Shown: in pieces, positions 18,535 through 27,546 of the stretch
How the letters are laid out: every line of letters starts with the position of its first letter
Position numbering within the stretch: position 1 is the first letter of the stretch
NCBI RefSeq assembly: GCF_000238395.3
Contig: NZ_CP011026.1
Coordinates: forward strand, 620,001-684,000
DNA: 64,000 nt
Reading direction: 5' to 3'
Origin: Pseudoalteromonas arctica A 37-1-2
Lineage (GTDB): Bacteria; Pseudomonadota; Gammaproteobacteria; Enterobacterales; Alteromonadaceae
Made by a program: the position numbers and the translations under genes
Notes under the pieces: model-generated
What the model was told of the DNA's origin: nothing
The model's input: the letters and a program-made list of their open reading frames with translations, nothing else
The model's database searches: none

Positions 18535-19572
18535 ATGACTGAATTAAAACGTTTAAATAAATTTATTAGTGAAACAGGATTTTGTTCACGCCGCGAAGCC
18601 GATAAATATATTGAGCAAGGTCGTGTCAGCGTTAATGGCTACTCACCAGAAATGGGCGTAAAAGTAGCCGCTACCGATGTTGTATTAATTGATGGTAAGC
18701 CTCTTAAAGCCACGCCAAAGCGCGTTTACATTGCCTACAATAAACCCGTTGGCATAACGTGCACTACCGAAAGTAAAATTCAAAGTAATATTATTCGCGC
18801 GGTAAATTATCCTACGCGCATATTCCCAATAGGGCGCTTAGATAGACCGTCTGAAGGGCTTATATTTTTAACTAACGAAGGCGATATCGTTAATAAAATT
18901 TTACGTGCGGGCAATAATCACGAAAAAGAATACGTTGTTACGGTAGATAAACCGCTTAATCGTCAGTTTGTTACAAAAATGGCGAATGGTGTGCCTATTT
19001 TAGATACCGTTACTAAAGAATGTAAAGTAACGCAAAGTGGCCCCAAAGAATTTAAAATAGTACTTACTCAAGGTTTAAACCGTCAAATACGCCGCATGTG
19101 TGAATACTTAGGCTACGAAGTTGTAACCTTAAAACGTACGCGCATAATGAACGTAACACTTAAAGGTTTAAAAGTAGGGCAGTGGCGTCACTTGTCAGAT
19201 ATTGAAATGGCGCAAATAAACGATTCGATTTCTGATTCTGGTAAAACCCAAGAGCACTCGCTTGATACTAATAAGCAATCAGAAAATAATGCACCTTTAG
19301 CACCTAAAAAACGTGATTTTCAGGGCGAAAACCCACGACGCTTTAATAATGGTGATCGAAATAATGAGCGTAGTACTGAGCGAAATACAAATCGTAACTC
19401 TGAGCGCAGCAACGCTAACACAGAGCGCAAAAATGAGCGCAGTAATACTCCTTACCAAAAGCGTTCTACAACGTATGTGGGTAAGCCAAAAAGCATTAAA
19501 GAGAACAAGTCGTCTAATGCTAAATCAGACTCAAAACCAAGTTCGGACCGTATTCTCAGTCTAAAAAAATAA
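18535..19572 (+). CDS. rluF: 23S rRNA pseudouridine synthase RluF with a long basic low-complexity tail
   Basis: 345 residues from ATG 18535; the GTG at 18484 adds 17 atypical residues. N-terminal S4 RNA-binding domain ([20 protein letters not shown], then GRVSVNG). The RsuA/RluB/E/F catalytic domain has [18 protein letters not shown] with the catalytic Asp, then [18 protein letters not shown]. RluF converts U2604 of 23S rRNA to pseudouridine. E. coli RluF is 290 residues; here residues from about 240 on are a disordered Asn/Arg/Ser/Glu-rich tail with repeats of the [17 protein letters not shown] type. The tail may add RNA affinity. RluF rather than RluB/RluE is chosen from the [15 protein letters not shown] context. 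Confidence 0.88.
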   Translation: MTELKRLNKFISETGFCSRREADKYIEQGRVSVNGYSPEMGVKVAATDVVLIDGKPLKATPKRVYIAYNKPVGITCTTESKIQSNIIRAVNYPTRIFPIGRLDRPSEGLIFLTNEGDIVNKILRAGNNHEKEYVVTVDKPLNRQFVTKMANGVPILDTVTKECKVTQSGPKEFKIVLTQGLNRQIRRMCEYLGYEVVTLKRTRIMNVTLKGLKVGQWRHLSDIEMAQINDSISDSGKTQEHSLDTNKQSENNAPLAPKKRDFQGENPRRFNNGDRNNERSTERNTNRNSERSNANTERKNERSNTPYQKRSTTYVGKPKSIKENKSSNAKSDSKPSSDRILSLKK

Positions 19573-19594
19573 TGTGCAGCTAAGTGGTATTCTA

Positions 19595-20179
19595 CTACCA
19601 CTGTATTTCTTGTACTATTTGACCAAGTGGGCTTTTAACGCCCACTAAGTTTACGTTGTTATTTTGCAAACCCACCAATCTACCTTTATCTAAATACCAT
19701 CTAAAAGTGTGCTTTTTATAGCTTTTTAAATCCAGTACAGTCAGTTTTGCGCAACTGTATTCATAATCAGTTGGGCAAGTACCTACTTCGAGTAACTGAT
19801 ATTCTTGCTGCCATATATTATCGCCGTATTTATTAGCCAGTAACTTTACTGAAATACATACTGACGTCCACAACCATAAGTAAATTAAAATAGGTAAACC
19901 GATTGGTATAAATACTGAACGGAATTTCCCGTGCTCAACAATATAATCTTTAACCGTATGTTTAAATTCAAAGTTATTATTGTATTTTTTATATAGGTGC
20001 CTAAATAAAGCAACCGATAACACGATCGTCATTATTGGAAATAACGTAAATGTTAAGGTGTTATATATACCATTGGGAATAAAAGCGGGATCAGCTTGTT
20101 CATCCCATGCAAGTAAAACCAGTGGAGGAGCCGTTGCTAAAAGTAGCAGAGCGCTGTTGAATAGTTGTTTAAAGGTCAC
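19595..20179 (-). CDS. Two-to-three-helix membrane protein of unknown function
   Basis: 194 residues. Hydrophobic helices are seen at about 8-26, 40-60 and 92-115 (IGLPILIYLWLWTSVCISV). The C-terminal third is a soluble domain with GTCPTDYEYSCAKLTVLD, whose two cysteines may pair, and LDKGRLVGLQNNNVNLVG. I do not recognise the family. It converges on rluF; an AGTGGTA/TACCACT dyad at 19583-19602 overlaps its last codons and might help end both transcripts. It is 58 bases downstream of another small membrane protein on the same strand. Confidence 0.6.
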   Translation of the reverse strand: MTFKQLFNSALLLLATAPPLVLLAWDEQADPAFIPNGIYNTLTFTLFPIMTIVLSVALFRHLYKKYNNNFEFKHTVKDYIVEHGKFRSVFIPIGLPILIYLWLWTSVCISVKLLANKYGDNIWQQEYQLLEVGTCPTDYEYSCAKLTVLDLKSYKKHTFRWYLDKGRLVGLQNNNVNLVGVKSPLGQIVQEIQW

Positions 20180-20237
20180 AGGTATTCACTTATAAAATGC
20201 TGCTTGTATAAAGCCAAAATTAGCGCTTAATGTTTAG

Positions 20238-20495
20238 CTATTGAATGCTAAAGCCAATATAAAATAAGAGTATACCTAAATAAATTGTAATCGCCGATAA
20301 CGAGTTTTTAGAGCGCAGGCGCTTAACGAGGTCGCGTGTGCCATCAACCATACCGGAAATAACCAGTAGTATGCCCCCTGTAAAACGGTAGTTGTTTAAG
20401 TTCACGTTACCACTATCGTCAGTTATAAAGCGTAAATAACCAAAAATTATAAAAAGACTGCCTGCTATTAGTACTGCAATTTTAAAGTTTTCCAA
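20238..20495 (-). CDS. Small two-helix membrane protein of unknown function
   Basis: 85 residues with hydrophobic segments at 4-22 (FKIAVLIAGSLFIIFGYLRF) and 66-83 (AITIYLGILLFYIGFSI). Between them is a glycine-containing helix (TGGILLVISGM) that may be a third, and a basic loop (VKRLRSKNS). No family is recognised. It is upstream of the 194-residue membrane protein on the same strand, so the two may form a small operon. Coding character is supported by the clear membrane topology. Confidence 0.5.
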   Translation of the reverse strand: MENFKIAVLIAGSLFIIFGYLRFITDDSGNVNLNNYRFTGGILLVISGMVDGTRDLVKRLRSKNSLSAITIYLGILLFYIGFSIQ

Positions 20496-20737
20496 TGCTT
20501 TTCCATAATATTGAGTTAGATACTAAAACGCCACTAAGTTGAGTCATTATAATTTTACTATATTTCGAATTTAAATTTTGCCTAAATCCATTAAATGGCC
20601 TCATTATGTCGCTATATTAGGCGTATATACGCTAAAGCCTGATTTATATTGTGCATTAGCAAGTACACCTTAGTTATATTTTGGGTAAGCTGTTAAGATG
20701 CGCCGTCTTAATAATGTAGAAAGGTTATAGAAGTAAC

Positions 20738-21070
20738 ATGTCAAAATTTTTCTTTATGGGTAAGCCCGACATAATGGGTAAAAATAACAGTAATGGATTT
20801 GCGCCAAATCGTACCGCAAAGGTAGGCACAGAGTTGCACCCGTTAACGCTAATTGTAAACTCAGCTGAACGACAATCAGAAATAGAAGCAATACTAGAAG
20901 AGCATTCGCTGTTTGCTTCAATTGAAGTTAAAGCAGACGTACCAGAAGATATTCGCGAACTAGACTTTGCGCTTAGCAAGTCAACACCACAAGTATTTGA
21001 TAAAGTACCAGAGCGTAACGCACCTTGTGTATGTGGTAGCGGCAAAAAATATAAAAAGTGTTGCGGTTAG
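20738..21070 (+). CDS. SEC-C metal-binding protein, PBPRA1643 family
   Basis: 110 residues. It starts with SKFFFMGKPDIMGKN and ends in a SEC-C zinc motif, APCVCGSGKKYKKCCG (CxC...CC). Both ends are diagnostic of the PBPRA1643-type SWIM/SEC-C proteins found in marine gammaproteobacteria. The zinc-binding tail is the same module as at the SecA C-terminus, where it contacts SecB and the ribosome; the function of this short family is unknown. It has its own promoter region and a strong terminator 50 bases downstream, so it is monocistronic. Confidence 0.85.
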   Translation: MSKFFFMGKPDIMGKNNSNGFAPNRTAKVGTELHPLTLIVNSAERQSEIEAILEEHSLFASIEVKADVPEDIRELDFALSKSTPQVFDKVPERNAPCVCGSGKKYKKCCG

Positions 21071-21119
21071 TTTTTTAACAACTAAATATGTAGCCTTTCT
21101 TTTTTCATCGGTATTAAAT

Positions 21120-21155
21120 AAAAATGCCACAGGATTTTGAGCCTGTGGCATTTTT
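21120..21155. terminator. Bidirectional intrinsic terminator
   Basis: Stem TGCCACAGG (21125-21133) and CCTGTGGCA (21142-21150) with an 8-base loop, flanked by an A-run on the left and a T-run on the right. It therefore works as an intrinsic terminator in both directions. It separates the SEC-C gene from the convergent RND efflux permease gene. Confidence 0.9.
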
Positions 21156-21180
21156 TAATGTTAACCAATTATATGTTTAA

Positions 21181-24100
21181 CTACTTACGTGGCTCGTAAT
21201 CAATTCTAAATATAACCGTGTAAAGTACTGGCACTACAATGAGGGTTAGTATGGTGGCAAAGCCTAAACCGAACATTATGGTTACCGCCATTGATTGAAA
21301 AAACACGTCAAATAACAGCGGGATCATACCCAAAATAGTGGTTATAGCTGCCATTGCAACTGGTCGTACACGGCTCACACCAGAGTCAAACACGGCTTCA
21401 TAGGGCGATTTACCTTCCCTTAATTCAAGATTTATTTGATCAACTAATACAATACCGTTTTTAATTAGCATACCGCTTAAGCTTAACAAACCAAGTAGCC
21501 CCATAAAGCTAAACGGCGCATTCATCGCTAACAAGCCCGCACTTACACCAATAATAGCCAACGGCACAGTTGCCCAAATAACAAGTGGCTGTTTAAGTGA
21601 GTTAAAAAGTAATACCGTGACTGCAAACATCGCTAAATAACCCAGCGGTAATGAGCCAAATATTGCTTTTTGCGCCTTGCTTGATGACTCAAACTCGCCG
21701 CCCCATTCTAGTTGGTAACCACGCGGTAGTTCCATGTTCTCTATTGGGCCGCGAATACGCGCAAATAATTTAGCGGGCGTTTCGTCTCCTAATACATTGT
21801 GATCGGCCATTACTGTAATAGTTCGTTTGCGATCGCGGCGCATTATTAGGCTGTCTTCCCACTGCACATCAAATTCGTCTACAACTTGAGTCACTGGTAC
21901 AAATACACCAAGAACTGGGCTGTATATTTGAAGGTCGTGTACGCTTTCTACGTTTAAGCGCTCGTTAGCAGGAGATCGAGCAATAATGGGTAGTAACTGT
22001 GTACCATCGCGATATACGCCCACTTGTTTACCCGATAAGCTCGTTAGTAATACATTGTCTAAGTCTGATTTACTAATACCTAATCGACGTGCTTTTTGCT
22101 CGTTAAATTGCGGGCGAATCATTTTGGTACGTGCGCGCCAGTCATCACGAATATTATATGCACCATCGTCGCTACCAATCAATTCTTCGGCTGTAGCAGC
22201 GAGTTGTCTTAAAATAACAGGATCAGGGCCCGAAAAACGTGCTTCTATTTTTGCATCAGTAGAGGGGCCAATTTCCATCGGTTTAATTTTAAGCTGTGCA
22301 GAGAGTGCATGGTTGCTTGAGTAATCACGCACTGTTTGCATTACAGTTGCTACGGCTTCTCTGTCGGCAACACGAATAATTAATTGCCCGTACGCGGGGT
22401 ATGATTTTTCTGGCGCGTAGGTAAGCATAAAGCGCGGTGCACCTTGGCCTGTTGTGCTTGTTACTTCTTCAACAAGGTCTTCTTTTTGTAAAAACTCTTC
22501 GAGCTTTTTAACGCCCTCAAGGGTTGAGCGAATATCAGAGCCTTGCTCTTGCCAGTAATCTACATAAAACATAGGTGTATTAGAGGCAGGAAAAAACGAC
22601 TGTTTTACAGAGCCAAAACCAATAACCGCAGTACACAGTAAAACAACCATTAATATAAGCGTGGTTTTTCTAAAGTGCAGCGCTAAATCTAAAATCGCTT
22701 TGTAACCATTAAAAATAAAACCTTTATATGGGTCTTCATCTTCTTGGCCTTCTTCGTTTTTAAATTCGTTTTCTTTAAACATTAAATTGGCAAAAAATGG
22801 CGTTAGCGTAATGGCTGTTATCCAGCTTAATAAAAGCGAAATAAACAACACCCAAAACAAGCTACCGGCAAATTCACCACTGGCATCAGAGCTTAAACCA
22901 ATTGGCGCAAAGGCAGTGACTGCAATTACTGTTGCACCTAGTAAAGGCCATTTTGTTTGCTCAACAATATTAACAGCCGCTTTGAGTTTTGTTTGGCCAC
23001 GTTTAAGGTTTATCAGTATGCCTTCAGTGACGACTATTGCATTATCGACCAGCATACCAAGCGCAATAATAAGTGCCCCAAGCGATATACGTTGCAAGTC
23101 GATAGCAAACAACTTCATAAATATAAACGTACCCAGTACAGTAAGCAGTAAAATACCACCAATTAAAATGCCGCTTTTTAAACCCATAAATAACAGCAGT
23201 ACAACAATAACAATCGCAATGGCTTCAAGTAAGCTGATAATAAAACCATCAACCGATTTTTGAACCTCTTGTGGTTGGTTGTATACCGAATTTATGTGAA
23301 TACCATGAGGGCGTTGATATTCAAGTGATGCTAAATGCTCGTCTATGTTTTTACCCACATCAACCACGTTAACACCCGACATAAACGACACGCCAATAAG
23401 TAAAGCTTGCTGAGAGTTATAACGAATAATGTTATTTGGTACTTCTGCGTACTCTCTGTAAACCTTTGCTACATCGCCTAAGTAAATAAGCTCATTGGCA
23501 CCTGATTTTGAAATTAATAAGGTTTCGAGCTCTTTTACATCTTTAAATTCGCCAGTAGGATGCAAGCGAATTGACTCATCGCCCACGCGAATTTTACCCG
23601 CGTTAGATACCGTATTTTGCGATTGCAATAACTGGAATATATGGCTTGGCGCAATACCTAATTGAGCAAGTTTACGCGTAGAAACTTCAACCATTACTTG
23701 CGCTTGTTGTTGCCCCGCAACGGTTACTTTACTAACGCCTTTAACCAATACCAGTTCACGCTTTAAAAAATCGACGTAATCTTTAAGCTCGTCATACGAA
23801 TAACCATCGCCGGTTACCGAATACATAACACCGTAAACATCGGCAAAGTCGTCCAAAATAGTGCTTGGGTAAACACCACTGGGTAATGACGGAGAAAGGT
23901 CGTTAATTTTACGACGCATTTCATCCCAAATTTGGCGAAGCTGCTCTTTACGATAATTGCTTTTCATTTCTACTGAAATTTGTGATTTACCGTTAGATGA
24001 AATAGACGTAACGTAGTCAACATAAGGCAATTGCTGAATCGCGTTTTCAATCGGAAAAGTGACTTCTTCTTCAACTTGCTGCGGCGAAGCGCCAGGGTAC

Positions 24101-24249
24101 ATGGTAATAACCATGGCTTTTTTAAGCGTAAACTCAGGGTCTTCTAGTTGCCCTAAATCAAAGTACGACACACTACCGCCAATTAATAGCAGCAGCGTAA
24201 ACATCCAACTGATTACTTTTTTCTCTATGGAGAGTTGTGCAAAGCTCAT
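21181..24249 (-). CDS. RND-family efflux transporter permease (AcrB-like)
   Basis: 1022 residues, the usual RND length, with twelve predicted helices and two large periplasmic loops. N-terminus AQLSIEKKVISWMFTLLLLI, then the family block ITMYPGASPQQVEEEVTFPI. Helix 4 has the proton-relay pattern GALIIALGMLVDNAIVVTEG; the second half has GLLSLSGMLIKNGIVLVDQI. It drives export by the proton gradient in a complex with the adaptor encoded 2 bases upstream and an outer-membrane channel not encoded here. The Gly-Met-Leu-Val-Asp-Asn-Ala relay is intact. Substrate cannot be read. A divergent LysR regulator suggests inducible expression. Confidence 0.93.
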   Translation of the reverse strand: MSFAQLSIEKKVISWMFTLLLLIGGSVSYFDLGQLEDPEFTLKKAMVITMYPGASPQQVEEEVTFPIENAIQQLPYVDYVTSISSNGKSQISVEMKSNYRKEQLRQIWDEMRRKINDLSPSLPSGVYPSTILDDFADVYGVMYSVTGDGYSYDELKDYVDFLKRELVLVKGVSKVTVAGQQQAQVMVEVSTRKLAQLGIAPSHIFQLLQSQNTVSNAGKIRVGDESIRLHPTGEFKDVKELETLLISKSGANELIYLGDVAKVYREYAEVPNNIIRYNSQQALLIGVSFMSGVNVVDVGKNIDEHLASLEYQRPHGIHINSVYNQPQEVQKSVDGFIISLLEAIAIVIVVLLLFMGLKSGILIGGILLLTVLGTFIFMKLFAIDLQRISLGALIIALGMLVDNAIVVTEGILINLKRGQTKLKAAVNIVEQTKWPLLGATVIAVTAFAPIGLSSDASGEFAGSLFWVLFISLLLSWITAITLTPFFANLMFKENEFKNEEGQEDEDPYKGFIFNGYKAILDLALHFRKTTLILMVVLLCTAVIGFGSVKQSFFPASNTPMFYVDYWQEQGSDIRSTLEGVKKLEEFLQKEDLVEEVTSTTGQGAPRFMLTYAPEKSYPAYGQLIIRVADREAVATVMQTVRDYSSNHALSAQLKIKPMEIGPSTDAKIEARFSGPDPVILRQLAATAEELIGSDDGAYNIRDDWRARTKMIRPQFNEQKARRLGISKSDLDNVLLTSLSGKQVGVYRDGTQLLPIIARSPANERLNVESVHDLQIYSPVLGVFVPVTQVVDEFDVQWEDSLIMRRDRKRTITVMADHNVLGDETPAKLFARIRGPIENMELPRGYQLEWGGEFESSSKAQKAIFGSLPLGYLAMFAVTVLLFNSLKQPLVIWATVPLAIIGVSAGLLAMNAPFSFMGLLGLLSLSGMLIKNGIVLVDQINLELREGKSPYEAVFDSGVSRVRPVAMAAITTILGMIPLLFDVFFQSMAVTIMFGLGFATILTLIVVPVLYTVIFRIDYEPRK

Positions 24250-24251
24250 AA

Positions 24252-25334
24252 TTATAAGCCTCGCTCTTTATTCCATGCTCTTACTTTCATGCCTTCTTTT
24301 AGTGAATGCACACCGGCTGAAACCACAATTTGGCCCTCTTCAATACCGCTTAATACTTCAATGCCATCGCGGTGCAACTGGCCAACCTTTACAGCTTGTT
24401 TATGCACTTGGCTAGTTTTTGAATCAAAAAGCCATACGTAGGCGTTATCTTCAATTGATTCTTGCGGCTCAGAAAACACCGACTCGATAGGTAATATTGT
24501 ATAAGCAACTTGCGAGCGTGTTACTTTACTTAAATCTATAAGCACGCTACCCGTCATACCCGCTAGTAAATTAAAGTCCTCAGGTACTGGTAGCGAAAAC
24601 ACAACTTTATAGGTAAGTGTTGCAGGATCTGCTTGGGTGTCCCACTCTTTAATATCAAGTGTGTATTCTTTATCGTCAAAGCCATCAAACTTTACAGTAG
24701 GGTGGTAATCGGTGCCTTTTTTAAGGCGAGCGATTATTTTTTCAGGAACCTGAATTTCTACGTCCATTAAATCGCGTGTTTCTAAGCGTAATATATTTTG
24801 CTTTGCTTGAATATTTTCAAAGTTTTTAACAAACACCTTAGCGACCGTGCCTGAAAATGGTGCGCGTAGTTCACTGTATTCAAGGTTCGTTTGTGCAATT
24901 CTAAATGCAGATTCAGCAATTTGCATATTAGCAGTGGCTTGATCTAATTCTGATTGGCTGGTGATTTTTTTCTCAAACAATTGCTCAATACGGCCAAGTT
25001 GTGATTTTGCCAGCTCAAAGCGCGCTTTGCGTTCGTCAAACTGTAATTGAAAATCTTCTGGATCCAGTTTTGCTAATAAATCACCTTTTTCAACGTGTTC
25101 ACCAGCAAGCACAGGAAACTTAATAAGTTCACCGTTTACCCTAAAAGCAAGGTACGAGCCTTGGTTTGCAACAACTTCAGCAGGAAAACTACGAATGTTA
25201 ATTTGCGTATCATGACCTATGTTGAATAATTTAACAGGGCGAATAGGCTCTTCTTTAACTTGTTGTTCTGGCTCAGAACAGGCTATTAAGCTAAGTAAGG
25301 TCGTTGTTAATAAACATAGACGAAAGAGTTTCAT
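24252..25334 (-). CDS. RND efflux periplasmic adaptor (membrane fusion) lipoprotein
   Basis: 360 residues with a lipoprotein signal ending in LLSLIACSEPEQ, so it is lipidated at the cysteine near residue 19. The order is a beta-barrel strand, the lipoyl half-motif (FRVNGELIKFPVLAGEHVEK), an alpha-hairpin with long coiled segments (ERKARFELAKSQLGRIEQLF), the second lipoyl half (YSELRAPFSGTVAKVFVKN) and C-terminal barrel domains. It bridges the permease to an outer-membrane channel. Ribosome site GGAGAAG is strong. It is the first gene of the two-gene operon; the permease start lies 2 bases after its stop. Confidence 0.92.
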   Translation of the reverse strand: MKLFRLCLLTTTLLSLIACSEPEQQVKEEPIRPVKLFNIGHDTQINIRSFPAEVVANQGSYLAFRVNGELIKFPVLAGEHVEKGDLLAKLDPEDFQLQFDERKARFELAKSQLGRIEQLFEKKITSQSELDQATANMQIAESAFRIAQTNLEYSELRAPFSGTVAKVFVKNFENIQAKQNILRLETRDLMDVEIQVPEKIIARLKKGTDYHPTVKFDGFDDKEYTLDIKEWDTQADPATLTYKVVFSLPVPEDFNLLAGMTGSVLIDLSKVTRSQVAYTILPIESVFSEPQESIEDNAYVWLFDSKTSQVHKQAVKVGQLHRDGIEVLSGIEEGQIVVSAGVHSLKEGMKVRAWNKERGL

Positions 25335-25456
25335 GTCTTCTCCGTTGCAATGATGGCAAAATAATTAAGTGCAGCATACGCTGCAAACATATAAAATAAA
25401 AATCATTAAATTTTAGAAACTCAATAAGTTTTATTTATGATGTTGCAGGGCGGTAT

Positions 25457-26359
25457 ATGAAGCTGAATCAATTAATAATTTTAGATGCCATAGTGCAAAG
25501 CGCAAGCTTAAGCGGAGCAGCACTAAAGCTACATAAAACGCAGCCCGCGCTTACACTCGCCATTAAAAACTTAGAAGCCAAAATAGGATTTGAGTTACTA
25601 GACAGAAGTAAGTACCGATTACAGCTTACTGAAAAAGGGCGTGTTTTTCACCGCGAAGCGCAGCAACTACTGCATGCCAACGACGAGCTAGCACAGCTCG
25701 CTAAAGAATTGGCATTAGGTAATGAACCCCAATTTAGAGTTTGTTACGAACAACTTTGTCATATGCAGAGTTATAACGAGATCATAAGTAATACTTTTAG
25801 GTTGTTTACCAGCACAGAGTTTAGCTTAACAAGCGGGAAGCGCTTTATTTCATTAGAGCAAGTAAACAGTGGGCAAGCCGAATTAGGCATTGGCCCGTGG
25901 TTTGATTTATTTCATGCGACAGGCGATTTAGAAAGCGTACCCATAGGCAGGCTCGATATTGGTATTGTGAGCGCTAAAGGCGTACTCCCTCAAAAGCTCA
26001 CCTATAGCGAACTGCAAACGTATCCGTGTTTAGCCATGTTTGAAAGTGACTTGAGTATCGACAGCGACAGGCTATCGTACTCAAAAGGCTCCGCCATGAT
26101 GAAAATTGATGATGTATCGACCCTAAAATCGTTTTTACTCTCAGGTGCGGGTTGGGCAATGATGAGCCTAGAGCACTGCGACCCTGAAATAAAAGCAGGC
26201 TTACTTCAAGAAATACACATCACTGACCGAGAGCATAAATTTAGCGCGCAAATTAGAGCCTTTAGGCAGCATGCAATGCACCACGGCCCTGTAGCGCGTA
26301 CTATCTGGGAGCAATTTAAACAATTAAGTAAGGAATATTCTAACAACAATGGATATTGA
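25457..26359 (+). CDS. LysR-family transcriptional regulator, divergent from RND operon
   Basis: 300 residues. The winged helix-turn-helix is at residues 1-60 (NQLIILDAIVQSASLSGAAL, HKTQPALTLAIKNLEAKIGF, ELLDR), followed by a linker helix and a periplasmic-binding-like effector domain. Ribosome site AGGGCGG. It is divergent from the efflux operon with a 122-base shared promoter region, the classical arrangement for a LysR regulator of its neighbour. The gene end overlaps the atl gene by 11 bases, so atl is likely translated from the same message. The inducer is unknown. Confidence 0.9.
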   Translation: MKLNQLIILDAIVQSASLSGAALKLHKTQPALTLAIKNLEAKIGFELLDRSKYRLQLTEKGRVFHREAQQLLHANDELAQLAKELALGNEPQFRVCYEQLCHMQSYNEIISNTFRLFTSTEFSLTSGKRFISLEQVNSGQAELGIGPWFDLFHATGDLESVPIGRLDIGIVSAKGVLPQKLTYSELQTYPCLAMFESDLSIDSDRLSYSKGSAMMKIDDVSTLKSFLLSGAGWAMMSLEHCDPEIKAGLLQEIHITDREHKFSAQIRAFRQHAMHHGPVARTIWEQFKQLSKEYSNNNGY

Positions 26360-26654
26360 TAAAGAAACACTTATTTATACTGTTATCGCAGGCATACCAG
26401 TAGGAAAAGTAGCAAGTTACGGGCAAATAGCCGGCTTGGCCGGTTATCCGCAAAATTCACGGTTGGTGGGGCGCTTATTAAAAGTGATGCCAAACGACTC
26501 GGTTATACCTTGGCACAGGGTAGTGAATAGCCAAGGTAAAATATCGTTTCCAGCGGGTAGCGAAAAATACCAAGAACAACGCGAAAAGTTATTATCAGAA
26601 GGAGTGTTGTTTAAAAACGACAAAGTAAATATGCGCGAGTGCCGGTGGGAGTGA
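26349..26654 (+). CDS. atl: Alkyltransferase-like protein (ATL), DNA base-damage sensor
   Basis: 101 residues, a single MGMT/Ogt-type DNA-binding domain. The methyl-acceptor cysteine of the PCHRV motif is replaced: here it reads VIPWHRVVN with Trp55. The helix-turn-helix region is VASYGQIAGLAGYPQNSRLVG, with the arginine finger at Arg38. ATL proteins bind O6-alkylguanine without removing the group and recruit nucleotide excision repair. Length matches E. coli YbaZ/Atl. It overlaps the LysR gene by 11 bases. Trp in place of Cys makes it an ATL and not an active alkyltransferase. Confidence 0.9.
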   Translation: MDIDKETLIYTVIAGIPVGKVASYGQIAGLAGYPQNSRLVGRLLKVMPNDSVIPWHRVVNSQGKISFPAGSEKYQEQREKLLSEGVLFKNDKVNMRECRWE

Positions 26655-26710
26655 TATGACTATTATTGGCAGGTAAGTGCCATAGCTGACTACGACGACT
26701 TAGCCTTTTG

Positions 26711-27289
26711 CTATGTGCATTTTTGCCAGTGATACTCCATTTGCTTAGCTGTTTGCTCAGCTAAATTTAAGGTCGATAGTTCTGACACTAAGTGTAAACT
26801 CATATCAATTCCAGCTGATATGCCACCAGAAGTTATATATTTACCTTGAGAGACCCAACGATGATCACTCACAACATTTAATTTCGGGTAGGTAGCAGTG
26901 AGATCGGCTATATCTTCCCAATGCGTTGTAACTGTTAAACCATTTAGTAAATCAGCTTCAGCTAAAATGAACGCTCCTGTACAGACAGATGCGACTCTTT
27001 TTGATGTACTAGCAACATTCGAAATCCAAGATATTACAGTAGGCTTTTTAACTTCCTCTGTATGTATACCTCCAACAACTATAAGCACATCAATATTCGG
27101 ATGGGTCTCAAATGAGAAATGTCCGTGCACTAGAAAACCACCACGAGCTTGTACAACATCAGGTTTTTCAGAAACTAAAAATACATTCCAATTTTTATTG
27201 CCTAAACGATTTGCAGTACTTAAAACTTCAAATGGTCCAGAGAAATCAAGAACTTCTGCATCATCGTATATGTATATTCCGATATTCAT
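26711..27289 (-). CDS. DJ-1/PfpI-family protein (isonitrile hydratase-like)
   Basis: 192 residues. The fold is the class-I glutamine-amidotransferase-like DJ-1/PfpI type: IYDDAEVLDFSGPFEVLSTA at the start, the nucleophile elbow ASVCTGAFILAEADLLNG with the catalytic cysteine near residue 101, then the histidine block TTHWEDIADL and ITSGGISAGIDMSLHLV. This pattern is shared by isonitrile hydratase and by the sensor half of GlxA-type AraC regulators; here no AraC domain follows. Substrate cannot be assigned. It converges on atl and lies at the left edge of the accessory stretch. Confidence 0.85.
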   Translation of the reverse strand: MNIGIYIYDDAEVLDFSGPFEVLSTANRLGNKNWNVFLVSEKPDVVQARGGFLVHGHFSFETHPNIDVLIVVGGIHTEEVKKPTVISWISNVASTSKRVASVCTGAFILAEADLLNGLTVTTHWEDIADLTATYPKLNVVSDHRWVSQGKYITSGGISAGIDMSLHLVSELSTLNLAEQTAKQMEYHWQKCT

Positions 27290-27462
27290 ACTCTGTATAC
27301 TCCATTACATATAACAATCTTAAAATGCGCTAATCACGAATACTTCTGCTGTTGCCACACTCATTTTTCTGCTTCATATAGTTTTAACAAATTCCCTAAA
27401 ATATTACTATTACTAAGTTTTCTATTATCTTTGGTAAAGCTAAATGTAACAATATGCGGGTG

Positions 27463-27479
27463 TCGCAAAAGTGCCAATT
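27463..27479. repeat. 17-bp direct repeat, left copy
   Basis: TCGCAAAAGTGCCAATT, identical to the copy at 28930-28946. The two copies are in the same orientation, 1467 bp apart, and bracket the esterase gene. Bases after both copies are also partly alike (CCGGAC against GCAGAC). Downstream of this copy a GGTTGACCC-containing stretch (27519-27527) lies against the esterase stop. Confidence 0.7.
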
Positions 27480-27546
27480 CCGGACGGTGTTGTTTTTTTT
27501 TGATACATAAAAATCAAGGGTTGACCCCTTTAGCATACCTACATAT

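Noticed and set aside
19313..19564. 83-residue plus-strand frame within rluF
   Set aside because: Alternative frame of the low-complexity rluF tail; the repeat-like base composition keeps several frames open.
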